From the NCBI RefSeq assembly GCF_020524045.1, contig NZ_JAIVKL010000014.1, positions 1 through 64,000 on the forward strand: a stretch of DNA of 64,000 nt, in the 5' to 3' direction. Below are positions 1 to 7,547 of this stretch, piece after piece (the stretch's first letter is position 1; every line of letters begins with the position of its first letter). A program made the translations under genes and the position numbers. The DNA comes from Metabacillus litoralis. GTDB taxonomy: Bacteria; Bacillota; Bacilli; Bacillales; Bacillaceae. The notes below the pieces were generated by a model that worked only from the letters and a program-made list of their open reading frames with translations, was not told the origin of the DNA and searched no databases.

Positions 1-39
1 ATAAGGACTAAGAATAAATTCTCCTTGTTTATCAAGCAT
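1..39 (-). CDS. Possible 5' end of a gene running off the left edge
   Basis: On the minus strand an ATG at 39 opens a frame reading MLDKQGEFILSPY to the window edge. It is preceded by an AGGTGG-like purine stretch. The frame is also open further upstream, so the ATG could be internal. Too little sequence is present to assign a family. Confidence 0.3.
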   Translation of the reverse strand, partial: MLDKQGEFILSPY

Positions 40-83
40 GTATACCACACCACCTATAATTAATACATTAATTATATAACAAG

Positions 84-119
84 AAAAAGGTATTCAATGA
101 GAAATTCATCGAATACCTT
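84..119 (-). terminator. Intrinsic terminator
   Basis: AAGGTATTC (87-95) pairs with GAATACCTT (111-119), with an A-run to the left that becomes a U-run in the minus transcript. It lies downstream of the RAYT gene and probably ends its transcript. Confidence 0.6.
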
Positions 120-136
120 CACAAAATTATAATTGG

Positions 137-252
137 AGACTTTTTCAGTGGCCTCAATAGAGGAAAGGCTGAGACCCCGCAGGCGCTTGCGTCGAGGAGG
201 CTTAGCTTCCTCCCCGTGGAAAGCGAGTGTCTGCAGCGCAATGGAACGAACT
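137..252. repeat. GC-rich interspersed repeat of a type familiar in Bacillus
   Basis: This stretch contains the blocks GGCTGAGACCCCGCAGG, GTCGAGGAGGC and GGAAAGCGAGTGTCTGCAGCG. It is much more GC-rich than its surroundings. I recognise the pattern from a dispersed intergenic repeat common in Bacillaceae genomes. It is unrelated to the other repeat family in this window. Only one copy is seen here. Confidence 0.6.
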
Positions 253-392
253 TGTTTCTTTTAGCTTAACTGAATTTAAATTTATTCGTCTTTTTGTAGG
301 TAATCTTTAATTAAGCCAGCTTCTTCTTCTTTTTCTTTTAACTATAATTTCGGCTTAGTTCACAAAAGATACTAAAAAAATCTTTTATCACT

Positions 393-983
393 TTATAACC
401 TATTTCCATCCATCCCAACCTCAATATCCCTTGGACCATGATAAATACGAAACTCCTCCCTCCTTTTTTCTAACGTTTCCCCTTCCATTTCGTCTAATAA
501 AATTCCTGGTTGAAAAAACGGCAAATAATCAAACTCGTCTTCATTTAGGAAAAACAAATGGTAGCTACTCCATAGATAATCATCAGGCCTCATCACGATA
601 TTTGCTTCAACAGGATTTAGATGGATATAACGTGCAACCTCCAGCATTCCTTCTCTAGCAAGAATAACGCTATCATAAAACCTTTTCTCAAACACATGTC
701 CTGTAAGGTTATAACGAGTATTATAATAATTTGCATACTGCTTATTGATGAGTGCCATAATTTTTGAGATGGAGTGTTCCTGAGATTTTAATTGAAGATG
801 ATAATGATTTGTCATCATACAAAATGAAGCAATTTCAAAGGGGAATCGTTCATAAATTCTTCTGAGAATAAATATGAAGGCTTGAATATCTCTTTCATCC
901 ATAAAAAGCGGATCGCGACGGTTTCCACGACAAACGATGTGATAAAAATAAAGAGGTGATAATATACGAGGTTTTCTTCCCAT
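393..983 (-). CDS. REP-associated tyrosine transposase (RAYT, Y1/TnpA_REP family)
   Basis: This is a 196-residue protein of the IS200/IS605-like Y1 superfamily, whose REP-associated branch (RAYT) cuts and joins single-stranded palindromic repeats. It begins MGRKPR, the usual RAYT start. The metal-binding HUH motif is visible as NHYHLQL, and the candidate catalytic tyrosine lies in the INKQYANYYNTRY helix. The conserved GHVFEKRF and YIHLNPVEA blocks are also present. The frame extends upstream to an ATG at 1028, but the added residues are hydrophobic and not family-like, so 983 is preferred although its ribosome site is weak. Two copies of the dispersed repeat described elsewhere lie 230-350 bases upstream, the arrangement expected for a RAYT and its substrate. 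The length is normal and nothing looks broken. Family assignment is firm; activity on these repeats is inferred. Confidence 0.88.
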   Translation of the reverse strand: MGRKPRILSPLYFYHIVCRGNRRDPLFMDERDIQAFIFILRRIYERFPFEIASFCMMTNHYHLQLKSQEHSISKIMALINKQYANYYNTRYNLTGHVFEKRFYDSVILAREGMLEVARYIHLNPVEANIVMRPDDYLWSSYHLFFLNEDEFDYLPFFQPGILLDEMEGETLEKRREEFRIYHGPRDIEVGMDGNRL

Positions 984-1213
984 ACTATCTTTTACTACAA
1001 CAATGAACAAAGGTTTTTTTCGTAACATGACTCATAGATGGGAAATAGCTGTTGTCTCTGGGGATGAATAGATTTCCTATCTGTCCTACAATCAAACCCA
1101 ACCGAAAAATATCCTCTTTTAAAACATACCTAATCTTAACCACCTTACCCTTCCAATATATGTTTTTTCGTTTCAAGGATATTTCATAATGATCGTTTCG
1201 TCAAGGTGCTATC

Positions 1214-1246
1214 ATTCGACAAAAACCGGGTAGTGACAGGCACCGC
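1214..1246 (+). repeat. REP-like element, type A
   Basis: Type A copy: ATTCGACAAAAACCGGG followed by TAGTGACAGGCACC. It lies between the RAYT and the response-regulator gene, upstream of both. Confidence 0.85.
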
Positions 1247-1296
1247 ATTTCCAAGTACTATCTAAATAGATAAGTAGATAATAATCGAGCAATTCT

Positions 1297-1331
1297 TTCG
1301 ACAAATTCCGGGTGGTGACAGGCACCGCCCG
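1297..1331 (+). repeat. REP-like element, type A, with full 9-bp stem
   Basis: Type A copy with the complete inverted repeat: CGGGTGGTG, loop ACAGG, CACCGCCCG. It lies directly upstream of the response-regulator ribosome site. Confidence 0.88.
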
Positions 1332-1347
1332 AAAAAAAAAGGCGGTG
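1324..1347 (+). promoter_or_regulatory. Hairpin that can sequester the response-regulator ribosome site
   Basis: CACCGCC (1324-1330) is perfectly complementary to GGCGGTG (1341-1347), which is the Shine-Dalgarno region for the TTG start at 1355. The left arm is also the right arm of the REP-like hairpin at 1309-1331, so the two hairpins exclude each other. The pairing is seen; regulation is inferred. Confidence 0.4.
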
Positions 1348-1354
1348 AAGTAAA

Positions 1355-2026
1355 TTGAATTCCATTTTATATATTGAAGATGATCACGAGATTGGTCAGT
1401 GGGTTCAGCGTGAGTTGGTTTCGAGCGGTTATGATGTGACTTGGTTAACGTCTGGTATTGATTTGCCTAGTGATTATAGTAAATTTTCTATTGTAATTCT
1501 AGATGTGATGCTTCCTGGATTGGATGGTTTTTCGATTGGAAAGAGGATCAAGAAAAACAGTGAGGATATTCCGATCATTATGTTATCAGCACGATCTTCG
1601 ATAGAAGATAAACTTGAGGGTTTAGAGTTTGCCGATGATTACCTAACAAAGCCCTTTCATCCACAGGAGCTTACGAAAAGAATCGAAGTGCTATTACGTA
1701 GATTTAATAAAGAAACAACACCGAAAAAGCAAATCAAACATCTTGAAATTGATTTAACCAATACTGTGATTACGAATACAAAAACTGGAGATGAAATCAT
1801 CTTAACAGGTAAGCAACACCATATTTTCACGTTTTTTTTGCGACACCTTAATCAAATTTTAACAAAAGAACAATTATATGAAGGTGTATGGAAAGAGCCC
1901 TATATTGAGGGAGACAAAACACTCATGGTCCATATTCGTTTTTTAAGAGAAAAGCTAGAAATCAATTCATCACAGCCAGAGATTATTGAAACCATTCGCG
2001 GAATTGGATACAGGGTGAAAGCATGA
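1355..2026 (+). CDS. OmpR-family response regulator
   Basis: A 223-residue DNA-binding response regulator. The receiver domain (about 1-118) has the acidic pocket EDD at 8-10, phospho-acceptor Asp50 in VILDVMLPG and the conserved Lys in LTKPFHP. The C-terminal winged helix (about 130-223) ends in the typical ETIRGIGYRV. The start is TTG, preceded by GGCGGTGAAG. The stop overlaps the histidine-kinase start (ATGA), so the two are translationally coupled. The downstream LanFEG-like exporter suggests that it controls a response to a cell-wall or membrane-active peptide, by analogy with lantibiotic-immunity and bacitracin systems. The specific stimulus cannot be read from the sequence. Confidence 0.93.
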   Translation: MNSILYIEDDHEIGQWVQRELVSSGYDVTWLTSGIDLPSDYSKFSIVILDVMLPGLDGFSIGKRIKKNSEDIPIIMLSARSSIEDKLEGLEFADDYLTKPFHPQELTKRIEVLLRRFNKETTPKKQIKHLEIDLTNTVITNTKTGDEIILTGKQHHIFTFFLRHLNQILTKEQLYEGVWKEPYIEGDKTLMVHIRFLREKLEINSSQPEIIETIRGIGYRVKA

Positions 2027-3405
2027 AATGGATTAAATCATTACAATTTAAATACTTAATGATTATCTTTCTAGCCATGGCGATTCTCCCAATCACCGTC
2101 CCATTTATCTCGTTACTCGTCTATATTCCTGCGCTTGTTGTAGAGGACCCGGCAAAAAATTCCTCTTTTTCAGGATCTCTAGATCTAGAAGATATGTGGC
2201 ATAAAGAAGCAAAATCATTATCTGAAAAAAACGAAGCTGAAATACGTGATCGGTTACAAAGTATACATAAAAAACATCCTGAAGCAGAGCTATTTTGGGT
2301 AGATTCTAACGGAGTAACTCGTGACACTTATTCTGTTGAACAAACACTTCCTGAAACATGGTCTTCTTCGTACACCATTCAGTTTATGAAGTCTGCCTAT
2401 GATGCAGATCCGTTCACAGTTGTTGCTTTTTTTGAAAATAATCCGAACAACGGATTTATGGTGATTCAAGTTGATCGTATTTTACTCGAACCTCCAATTC
2501 AACGATTAGGTGATCATTACACATATATCTACATGTTTGTCATTTTACTGATTTTGCTTTTATTCATTTTTCTTTCTTGGTTATTTTTCAAAAGTATTCA
2601 CAAAAGACTACTTCGGCTGTCAAACGCCATGCAGAATAAAGGAGCTAACGGAATTCCACAAACGGTTATTGTGTCAAAAATGGATGAAATTAGCCAACTC
2701 GAAGAAAGCTTTAATAGTATGATCAAAGAGCTTGAACAAAGTAACCAGCGTGAACAAGAGCAAGAACAATTACGGAAAAATCTCATTGCAAATCTTTCAC
2801 ATGATCTACGAACACCACTGACAACCATCCGAGCACAGCTAGAAAATGTGAAAAATGAAGTAAAAACAACAAAAGGAACAGAAGCTCTTTCTTCAATAGA
2901 TCAAAAAATCGATTATCTGGGTAGTCTTATTGATAATTTGTTATCATACACCCTTTTATCAGCGAAAAAGTATCCTTTTCATCCAGAAAAAACGGAGCTA
3001 AATCGATTTATTAGGAAAATCATTGCTCAATGGTATCCCGCTCTTGAGGAGAAAAAATTTGATGTGCAGCTTAACACACATTTCGAGCCAATTTTCTGGA
3101 CGATTGATCAACAGTGGTTCGAGCGTATTTTAGATAACTTGCTACAAAATGTCATCCGCCATGCAGCTGAAGGAAAATTTATTGAGATTACACTTAGTAG
3201 TGATGAAAACCACGATCAGCTTGTATTAACAGACAAAGGTAAAGGCTTTAATGAAAAAAGTGAGAAACAAGGAGCCCGCATTGGTTTAACAATTGTAGAT
3301 ATGATGATAAAGGAAATGGATTTAACATGGACAATTAATACGGGTGAGCTAGGCACAACCATTACAATTTTGCATGAAAAAACACGTAAAGCACCTCCAT
3401 CATAA
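2023..3405 (+). CDS. Sensor histidine kinase
   Basis: A 460-residue membrane kinase partnered with the preceding regulator (4-bp overlap). Transmembrane segment 1 is at about 10-33, an extracytoplasmic sensor of about 130 residues follows, and transmembrane segment 2 is at about 167-189. A HAMP-type linker follows. The dimerisation/phosphoacceptor box has His260 in NLSHDLRTPLTT. The HATPase domain shows an N box (ILDNLLQNVIRHA), a G1 box (DKGKGF) and a G2 box (GARIGLTIVDMM). The extracellular domain of real size argues for direct ligand sensing, unlike the short-loop BceS type that senses through its transporter. The stop codon sits in the loop of an intrinsic terminator. Confidence 0.93.
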   Translation: MKWIKSLQFKYLMIIFLAMAILPITVPFISLLVYIPALVVEDPAKNSSFSGSLDLEDMWHKEAKSLSEKNEAEIRDRLQSIHKKHPEAELFWVDSNGVTRDTYSVEQTLPETWSSSYTIQFMKSAYDADPFTVVAFFENNPNNGFMVIQVDRILLEPPIQRLGDHYTYIYMFVILLILLLFIFLSWLFFKSIHKRLLRLSNAMQNKGANGIPQTVIVSKMDEISQLEESFNSMIKELEQSNQREQEQEQLRKNLIANLSHDLRTPLTTIRAQLENVKNEVKTTKGTEALSSIDQKIDYLGSLIDNLLSYTLLSAKKYPFHPEKTELNRFIRKIIAQWYPALEEKKFDVQLNTHFEPIFWTIDQQWFERILDNLLQNVIRHAAEGKFIEITLSSDENHDQLVLTDKGKGFNEKSEKQGARIGLTIVDMMIKEMDLTWTINTGELGTTITILHEKTRKAPPS

Positions 3406-3416
3406 GGTGCTTTTTT
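3388..3416 (+). terminator. Intrinsic terminator overlapping the kinase stop codon
   Basis: AAAGCACC and GGTGCTTT form the stem, followed by a T-run. The kinase TAA lies in the loop. Confidence 0.8.
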
Positions 3417-3555
3417 AGCCTATTTATAAACGCTCGGTTTCTTCGTTACTCACCTTTTCGAGGAGATATGCTTAACTTCCCCCCCAATATGGCTTCGCGC
3501 TCTAAATTCAATCGTTTTAATTCATTCGAACGATCTTAAAATAAAATTGTATGTC

Positions 3556-3583
3556 AGCACCCACATCACAGGGTGCTTTTTCT
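3556..3583 (+). terminator. Second intrinsic terminator
   Basis: AGCACCC (3556-3562) pairs with GGGTGCT (3571-3577), followed by TTTTCTT. Its stem resembles the preceding terminator. No gene lies between the two, so one may be left over from a deletion. Confidence 0.7.
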
Positions 3584-3679
3584 TATTTTCAGGTTGAATT
3601 TATTTTTTAAACAAAATTTAAACAAAACAAATACCAGGTTTTAAAACTAGCCGTTTATGCTGTAAATGAGGTGATCATA

Positions 3680-4612
3680 GTGAATGAAATTATAAAAACA
3701 ACAAATCTGACGAAAAAATTCAAAGGAAAAGCAGTGGTTGATTCGGTCAATTTATCGATTAACAAAGGTGAAATTTATGGATTTCTTGGACCAAATGGTG
3801 CGGGAAAAACAACAACGATTCGGATGTTACTCGGGTTGATGAAGGCAACAAGTGGAAGGATTGAATTATTTGGTGAAGATGCTAAATCTAATCAAATCCA
3901 AGCGCTTAAAAAGATTGGATCTTTAGTAGAATCTCCTTCCTATTATGGCCATTTAACAGCTAGAGAAAATTTAGAAGCACTTCGCAAAATTCTACAGGTG
4001 CCGAATAGTAGAATTGATGAAGTTTTATCGATCGTTCGATTAACAAAAGATGCCAACCGAGCTGTCAAAGGATTTTCACTTGGTATGAAGCAGCGTCTCG
4101 GAATTGCTTCTGCTTTATTAGGAAATCCTGAGCTCCTTATTTTAGATGAACCAACAAATGGGCTCGACCCTTCAGGTATTCATGAAATTCGCGACTTAAT
4201 CAAAAAAATGCCAACAGAATTCGGAATTACCATTTTGATTTCTAGCCATCTACTAAGTGAAATCGATCAAATGGCTTCACAAGTAGGTATCATTTCACAA
4301 GGGAAAATGATTTTTCAGGATTCAATTGAAAACCTTCGTAGTAAGGCACAAGCTGAAATCACTGTTAAAGTTCAAGACATAAAAAAGGCGAAGGCATTGC
4401 TTTTATCAAAAGGAATGTTATCAGAAATCAAGGAAGATCGTTTACTTTCTCAAGATATGTCTGATGAAAAAATTGCAGCAATGATAAACTTACTCGTGAC
4501 TAATGGTCATTCGATCTACCGTGTAGAGGAGAAACGTAAATCATTGGAAGATATTTTCCTCGATCTCACAAGCGAGGGAGGACAAAAGCATGTTAACAGT
4601 CTTTCAAGCTGA
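3680..4612 (+). CDS. ABC transporter ATPase, LanF/BcrA-like
   Basis: This is the ATPase subunit of an ABC-2 type exporter. It has Walker A (GPNGAGKTT), a variant signature (FSLGMKQRLG in place of LSGGQ), Walker B (LLILDEPTNGLDP) and the H-loop (ISSHLLSE). The C-terminal 80 residues match the BcrA/LanF tail. An in-frame GTG at 3671 overlaps the AGGTGA ribosome site, so GTG at 3680 with 5-base spacing is chosen (310 residues). The gene overlaps the first permease by 23 bases. ATPase plus two permeases of about 240 residues next to a two-component system is the LanFEG immunity layout. No lantibiotic precursor or modification enzyme is in view, so it may be a stand-alone resistance module. Confidence 0.88.
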   Translation: MNEIIKTTNLTKKFKGKAVVDSVNLSINKGEIYGFLGPNGAGKTTTIRMLLGLMKATSGRIELFGEDAKSNQIQALKKIGSLVESPSYYGHLTARENLEALRKILQVPNSRIDEVLSIVRLTKDANRAVKGFSLGMKQRLGIASALLGNPELLILDEPTNGLDPSGIHEIRDLIKKMPTEFGITILISSHLLSEIDQMASQVGIISQGKMIFQDSIENLRSKAQAEITVKVQDIKKAKALLLSKGMLSEIKEDRLLSQDMSDEKIAAMINLLVTNGHSIYRVEEKRKSLEDIFLDLTSEGGQKHVNSLSS

Positions 4613-5294
4613 TTTATTAAAAATTAAACGTAAATGGTTTTGGTTTCTCGTTTTTTTAGGACCATTTGGTGTGATCGCCATGCAAATGGTGAACTATGGT
4701 GTTCGTTATGATTATTTAGTAGAAAACAGCACCAATGTTTGGCAGGATTTAATTGCAAACGTCAATATGTTTGTCTGTCCAGCCCTTTTGCTTGGAATGA
4801 CCATTTTGGCATCACAAATTGCAACAATTGAACACCAACAAAGCTCATGGAAGCAGCTATTAAGCTTACCTATTAAACGCCGAGTTGTTTTTTCTTCGAA
4901 ATTTTTTGTGACATTAATGATGCTGTTTCTTTCATCATTGCTATTATTTATCGGAACAATTTTGTTAGGACTTGGCCTAGGATTTGATTCTGGTATGCCT
5001 TTAGCTGATATTCTAAAAAATAGTTTTTATCCGCTATTGGCAGGACTACCTATTTTAGCACTTCAAGTATGGTTATCTGTTTCGTTAGAAAATCAAGCGA
5101 TTTCATTAACCGTTGGAATCTTCGGGGCTGTTTTCTCAGTGTTTGCATATTATGCACCTGATTGGGTGATCTGGAAGTGGCCTTTATTATATGGAAGTCA
5201 CGAGCCAATATGGTATGTAACAGCTGGGACTATTGTTGGAATCATTATCTTATTCGTAGGAATGATCGATTTTGAAAAAAGGGATGTGAAATAA
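4590..5294 (+). CDS. ABC-2 type permease, LanE-like
   Basis: A 234-residue integral membrane protein with six predicted helices. The N-terminus is MLTVFQADLLKIKRKWFWFL, and a cytoplasmic EHQQSSWKQLLSLPIKRR segment typical of the LanE/LanG and MutE/MutG permeases follows. The ribosome site GAGGGAGG lies inside the end of the ATPase gene. The same WKQLLSLP(I/V)KR motif occurs in the next gene, so the two permeases are paralogues that probably form a heterodimer. Confidence 0.85.
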   Translation: MLTVFQADLLKIKRKWFWFLVFLGPFGVIAMQMVNYGVRYDYLVENSTNVWQDLIANVNMFVCPALLLGMTILASQIATIEHQQSSWKQLLSLPIKRRVVFSSKFFVTLMMLFLSSLLLFIGTILLGLGLGFDSGMPLADILKNSFYPLLAGLPILALQVWLSVSLENQAISLTVGIFGAVFSVFAYYAPDWVIWKWPLLYGSHEPIWYVTAGTIVGIIILFVGMIDFEKRDVK

Positions 5295-6029
5295 ATGTTT
5301 AACCATTTACTACAATCAGAAGTATTAAAAATGCGAAAAACCTATGTATGGCTTTTGCTTTTTGTCAGTCCATTTCTTGCAACTGTTGCTGCTTTAGCTG
5401 CTAACCCACCTATTGAAGAATCAGCCAACGAATGGTCACTATTGTTACTCATCATGACACCCATGCATACGATATTATTTCTCCCTTTAATAATCGGCGT
5501 TTTTACAGGCTTTATCTGTCGGTATGAACATAAAAATGGAGGATGGAAACAGCTTTTAAGTCTTCCTGTTAAACGAACTCATGTATATATGTCAAAGTTC
5601 ATCCTCGTGATGACACTTATCGCTCTAAATCAACTTGTTTTCATGGGAGGTTGGCTTCTAGTCGGACTTGTAAAAGGTTTTACAGATCCATTACCAATGC
5701 AGGTTATAGCTAAAAGTATAGTTGGCGGCTGGATCTCTACACTACCATTAGCTGCTATCATGCTCTTAGTATCAATGGCTTGGTCTAGCTTTGCAGCACC
5801 ACTAGCTTTTAACGTCATCTTCACCTTACCAAATATCTTAGTCGCAAATTCGGAAACCTATGCACCCTACTATCCATGGGTCCAACCATTCCTAACAATG
5901 ATCCCAAAAGAAGAAGGCCCCTGGGGAGGATTCTTCGTCTCATTCGAATCCATCCTCTACGCCATCACCCTCGGCTTTATCATCTTCTTTATCAGTGGAT
6001 TGATGTATATTCGGAGGAAAGCGGTATAA
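5295..6029 (+). CDS. ABC-2 type permease, LanG-like
   Basis: A 244-residue protein with six predicted helices and the shared WKQLLSLPVKRTHVYMSKF segment. The start is immediately after the stop of the first permease, with AAAGGGATG as ribosome site. It completes the exporter with the preceding ATPase and permease. Three bases after its TAA begins a run of REP-like right ends, in which the stop codon and the repeat end are duplicated together. Confidence 0.85.
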   Translation: MFNHLLQSEVLKMRKTYVWLLLFVSPFLATVAALAANPPIEESANEWSLLLLIMTPMHTILFLPLIIGVFTGFICRYEHKNGGWKQLLSLPVKRTHVYMSKFILVMTLIALNQLVFMGGWLLVGLVKGFTDPLPMQVIAKSIVGGWISTLPLAAIMLLVSMAWSSFAAPLAFNVIFTLPNILVANSETYAPYYPWVQPFLTMIPKEEGPWGGFFVSFESILYAITLGFIIFFISGLMYIRRKAV

Positions 6030-6032
6030 TTC

Positions 6033-6095
6033 GGTGCCTTAGAACGGTGCCTGTTGTAATTCGGTGCCTGTCACCACCCGGAATTTGTCGATTCA
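6033..6095 (-). repeat. REP-like element, type A, with two extra partial right ends
   Basis: The full copy is 6061-6095 in reverse orientation (GGTGCCTGTCACCACCCGG then TTTGTCGATT). Two partial right ends, CGGTGCCT at 6032 and CGGTGCCTGT at 6045, precede it. TAATTCGGTGCCT occurs at 6027-6039 and again at 6058-6070; the first copy contains the permease stop codon. Confidence 0.85.
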
Positions 6096-6126
6096 TTTCT
6101 TTCCTACTATGAATTTTCACATTTGG

Positions 6127-6158
6127 ATTCGACATAACTCGGGGCGTGACAGTCACCG
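6127..6158 (+). repeat. REP-like element, type A
   Basis: ATTCGACATAACTCGGGG then CGTGACAGTCACC. It lies between the convergent permease and ferritin genes. Confidence 0.82.
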
Positions 6159-6160
6159 AT

Positions 6161-6197
6161 AAAAAAACAGTCATCCACAAAAGGGATGACTGTTTTC
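6161..6197. terminator. Bidirectional intrinsic terminator
   Basis: AAAACAGTCATCC (6164-6176) pairs with GGATGACTGTTTT (6184-6196), with A and T runs on the two sides. It serves the convergent permease and ferritin transcripts. Confidence 0.8.
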
Positions 6198-6262
6198 ATA
6201 CAATTCATTTAGTTTATCTTCTGAACTGGGTAAAAGTTTTACTGTATCAGAAACCTGACTTA

Positions 6263-6294
6263 TTTCGACATAAGTCGGGTAGTGACAGACACCG
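6263..6294 (+). repeat. REP-like element, type A
   Basis: TTTCGACATAAGTCGGGT then AGTGACAGACACC. It lies 17 bases downstream of the ferritin stop, between stop and terminator. Confidence 0.82.
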
Positions 6295-6310
6295 TATTCA
6301 CACACACCAC

Positions 6311-6817
6311 TTACTCCCCAGCTACAAACGTTCTTTTCCCTAATTCACTATCAAGCATAAAGAATGCATTGCTATCTTTATCAATGCGCTTTAATTTTTG
6401 AATTAGTGTGTCAAAGCTAGCTTCTTCTTCAACTTGTTCTTCGATAAACCAGTTTAAGAATGTCATTGTTGCATGCTCACGCTCATCCAATGCCATGTCT
6501 GCTAAGTCATAAATACGACGAGTTACTTCTTTCTCATGTAATAGTCCCTTCTCAAACACATCTAAAACTGACTCAAAGTCATTATTTGGTGTTGGAAAGC
6601 CCTCTAAAGTCGCACGCTCTCCCATATCATTAATAAAATTATAAAATTTCATTGCGTGAAAACGTTCCTCTTCTGCTTGAACAAGAAAGAAATTAGCAAA
6701 TCCATCTAAACTCTCTGCTGAACAATATGCAGCCATCCCTAAATAGGCATGTGCAGAATAAAACTCATAGTTCATCTGTTTCACTAAACCGTTAACAAGT
6801 TTTTCACTAATCATCAT
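6311..6817 (-). CDS. Ferritin (FtnA type)
   Basis: A 168-residue non-heme ferritin that oxidises and stores iron in a 24-mer shell. The ferroxidase residues are visible as the YEFYSAHAYLG helix with Glu, the QAEEERFHAMKF helix with ExxH, and the Glu/Gln residues of FLNWFIEEQVEEE. Length and motif order are normal. Two adjacent ATG codons follow GGAGGG; the second, at 6814, has the better spacing. The gene is monocistronic, with its own terminator at 6161-6197 and a REP-like element in its 3' untranslated region. Confidence 0.93.
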   Translation of the reverse strand: MMISEKLVNGLVKQMNYEFYSAHAYLGMAAYCSAESLDGFANFFLVQAEEERFHAMKFYNFINDMGERATLEGFPTPNNDFESVLDVFEKGLLHEKEVTRRIYDLADMALDEREHATMTFLNWFIEEQVEEEASFDTLIQKLKRIDKDSNAFFMLDSELGKRTFVAGE

Positions 6818-6860
6818 ACATCCCTCCTACTTAAAACTATACCACAATCTCGTAATTTCA

Positions 6861-6890
6861 ATCGACAAAATTCGGGTGGTGACAGGCACG
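6861..6890 (+). repeat. REP-like element, type A
   Basis: ATCGACAAAATTCGGGT then GGTGACAGGCACG. It lies between the ferritin promoter region and the comK-like gene end. Confidence 0.82.
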
Positions 6891-6897
6891 CAATCCT

Positions 6898-6957
6898 TTG
6901 TGAAACATTGCGTGTAACAAGATTTTTCGGGTCGTGACAGGCACCCCTTAAGGCACC
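6898..6957 (+). repeat. REP-like element, type B, with duplicated right end
   Basis: Type B left flank (TGTGAAACATTGCGTGTAAC, AAGATTTT), then CGGGTCGTGACAGGCACC. The 12-mer AGGCACCCCTTA is then repeated twice in tandem (6939-6962); the second copy contains the stop codon of the ComK-family gene. Confidence 0.85.
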
Positions 6958-6959
6958 CC

Positions 6960-7547
6960 TTAATGAAAAAACCTTTCCCCATCAAACTCACTGACTACCA
7001 CGTATGCGTCTATGTCTTCTGCGATGAATTGGTGTTTGTGCAGTTGCTTGATGTTTTCATTACGTAGATCGTATGTACTTACAAGGCGGCCTGCAATGTC
7101 TAGCTTTCTTTCAAGAGTCATTTTCGTTAACTCTACTTTCACTTTTTCATGATTACTAAATGTAATGATTGCACCATTTTTCATAGACATAATATCTACC
7201 ACATGCTTATATGCTATCCACACACAAGCTTGTTTCTTAAAAGCACTTAAAGGTATCATACATATATTATGTGACTCACTGATTAAAATTGGGATCATTC
7301 TTTTTTTCTTTAAGATCGTTAATGCTGAATCAACTCTACCTATTAAACTACTTCCATAAAAGTGACAACTATCTTGGATAATCATCTTAGGACTTTTATA
7401 AACCTCGATAATCCGGTACTTTTCATAAACTAAACTGTGTAGCACACCGTTTTCCGTATAAAACGGTAGAACGGCCATTGTGTATTCATGAATAATATAT
7501 TGATCCTCCTGCACCAAGTTCATCTTTTTCTGCTCCATCTGCTCCAC
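6960..7547 (-). CDS. comK: Competence transcription factor ComK family
   Basis: A 195-residue relative of ComK, which activates DNA-uptake genes in Bacillus by binding AT-rich K-boxes. Recognition rests on length (B. subtilis ComK is 192 residues), the MAVLP block near the N-terminus, the SCHFYGSSLIGR block (SCRFFGSSYAGR in B. subtilis) and the downstream TFSN block. The start follows AAAGGAG. Many Bacillaceae carry more than one ComK-like gene of uncertain activity, so full competence function is inferred. Its TAA is part of a tandem duplication shared with the adjoining REP-like element. No clear K-box pair was found upstream. Confidence 0.85.
   Translation of the reverse strand: MEQMEQKKMNLVQEDQYIIHEYTMAVLPFYTENGVLHSLVYEKYRIIEVYKSPKMIIQDSCHFYGSSLIGRVDSALTILKKKRMIPILISESHNICMIPLSAFKKQACVWIAYKHVVDIMSMKNGAIITFSNHEKVKVELTKMTLERKLDIAGRLVSTYDLRNENIKQLHKHQFIAEDIDAYVVVSEFDGERFFH

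Noticed and set aside
985-1176. 63-codon minus-strand frame upstream of the RAYT
   Set aside because: No ribosome site, no family resemblance, and it overlaps the RAYT start region.
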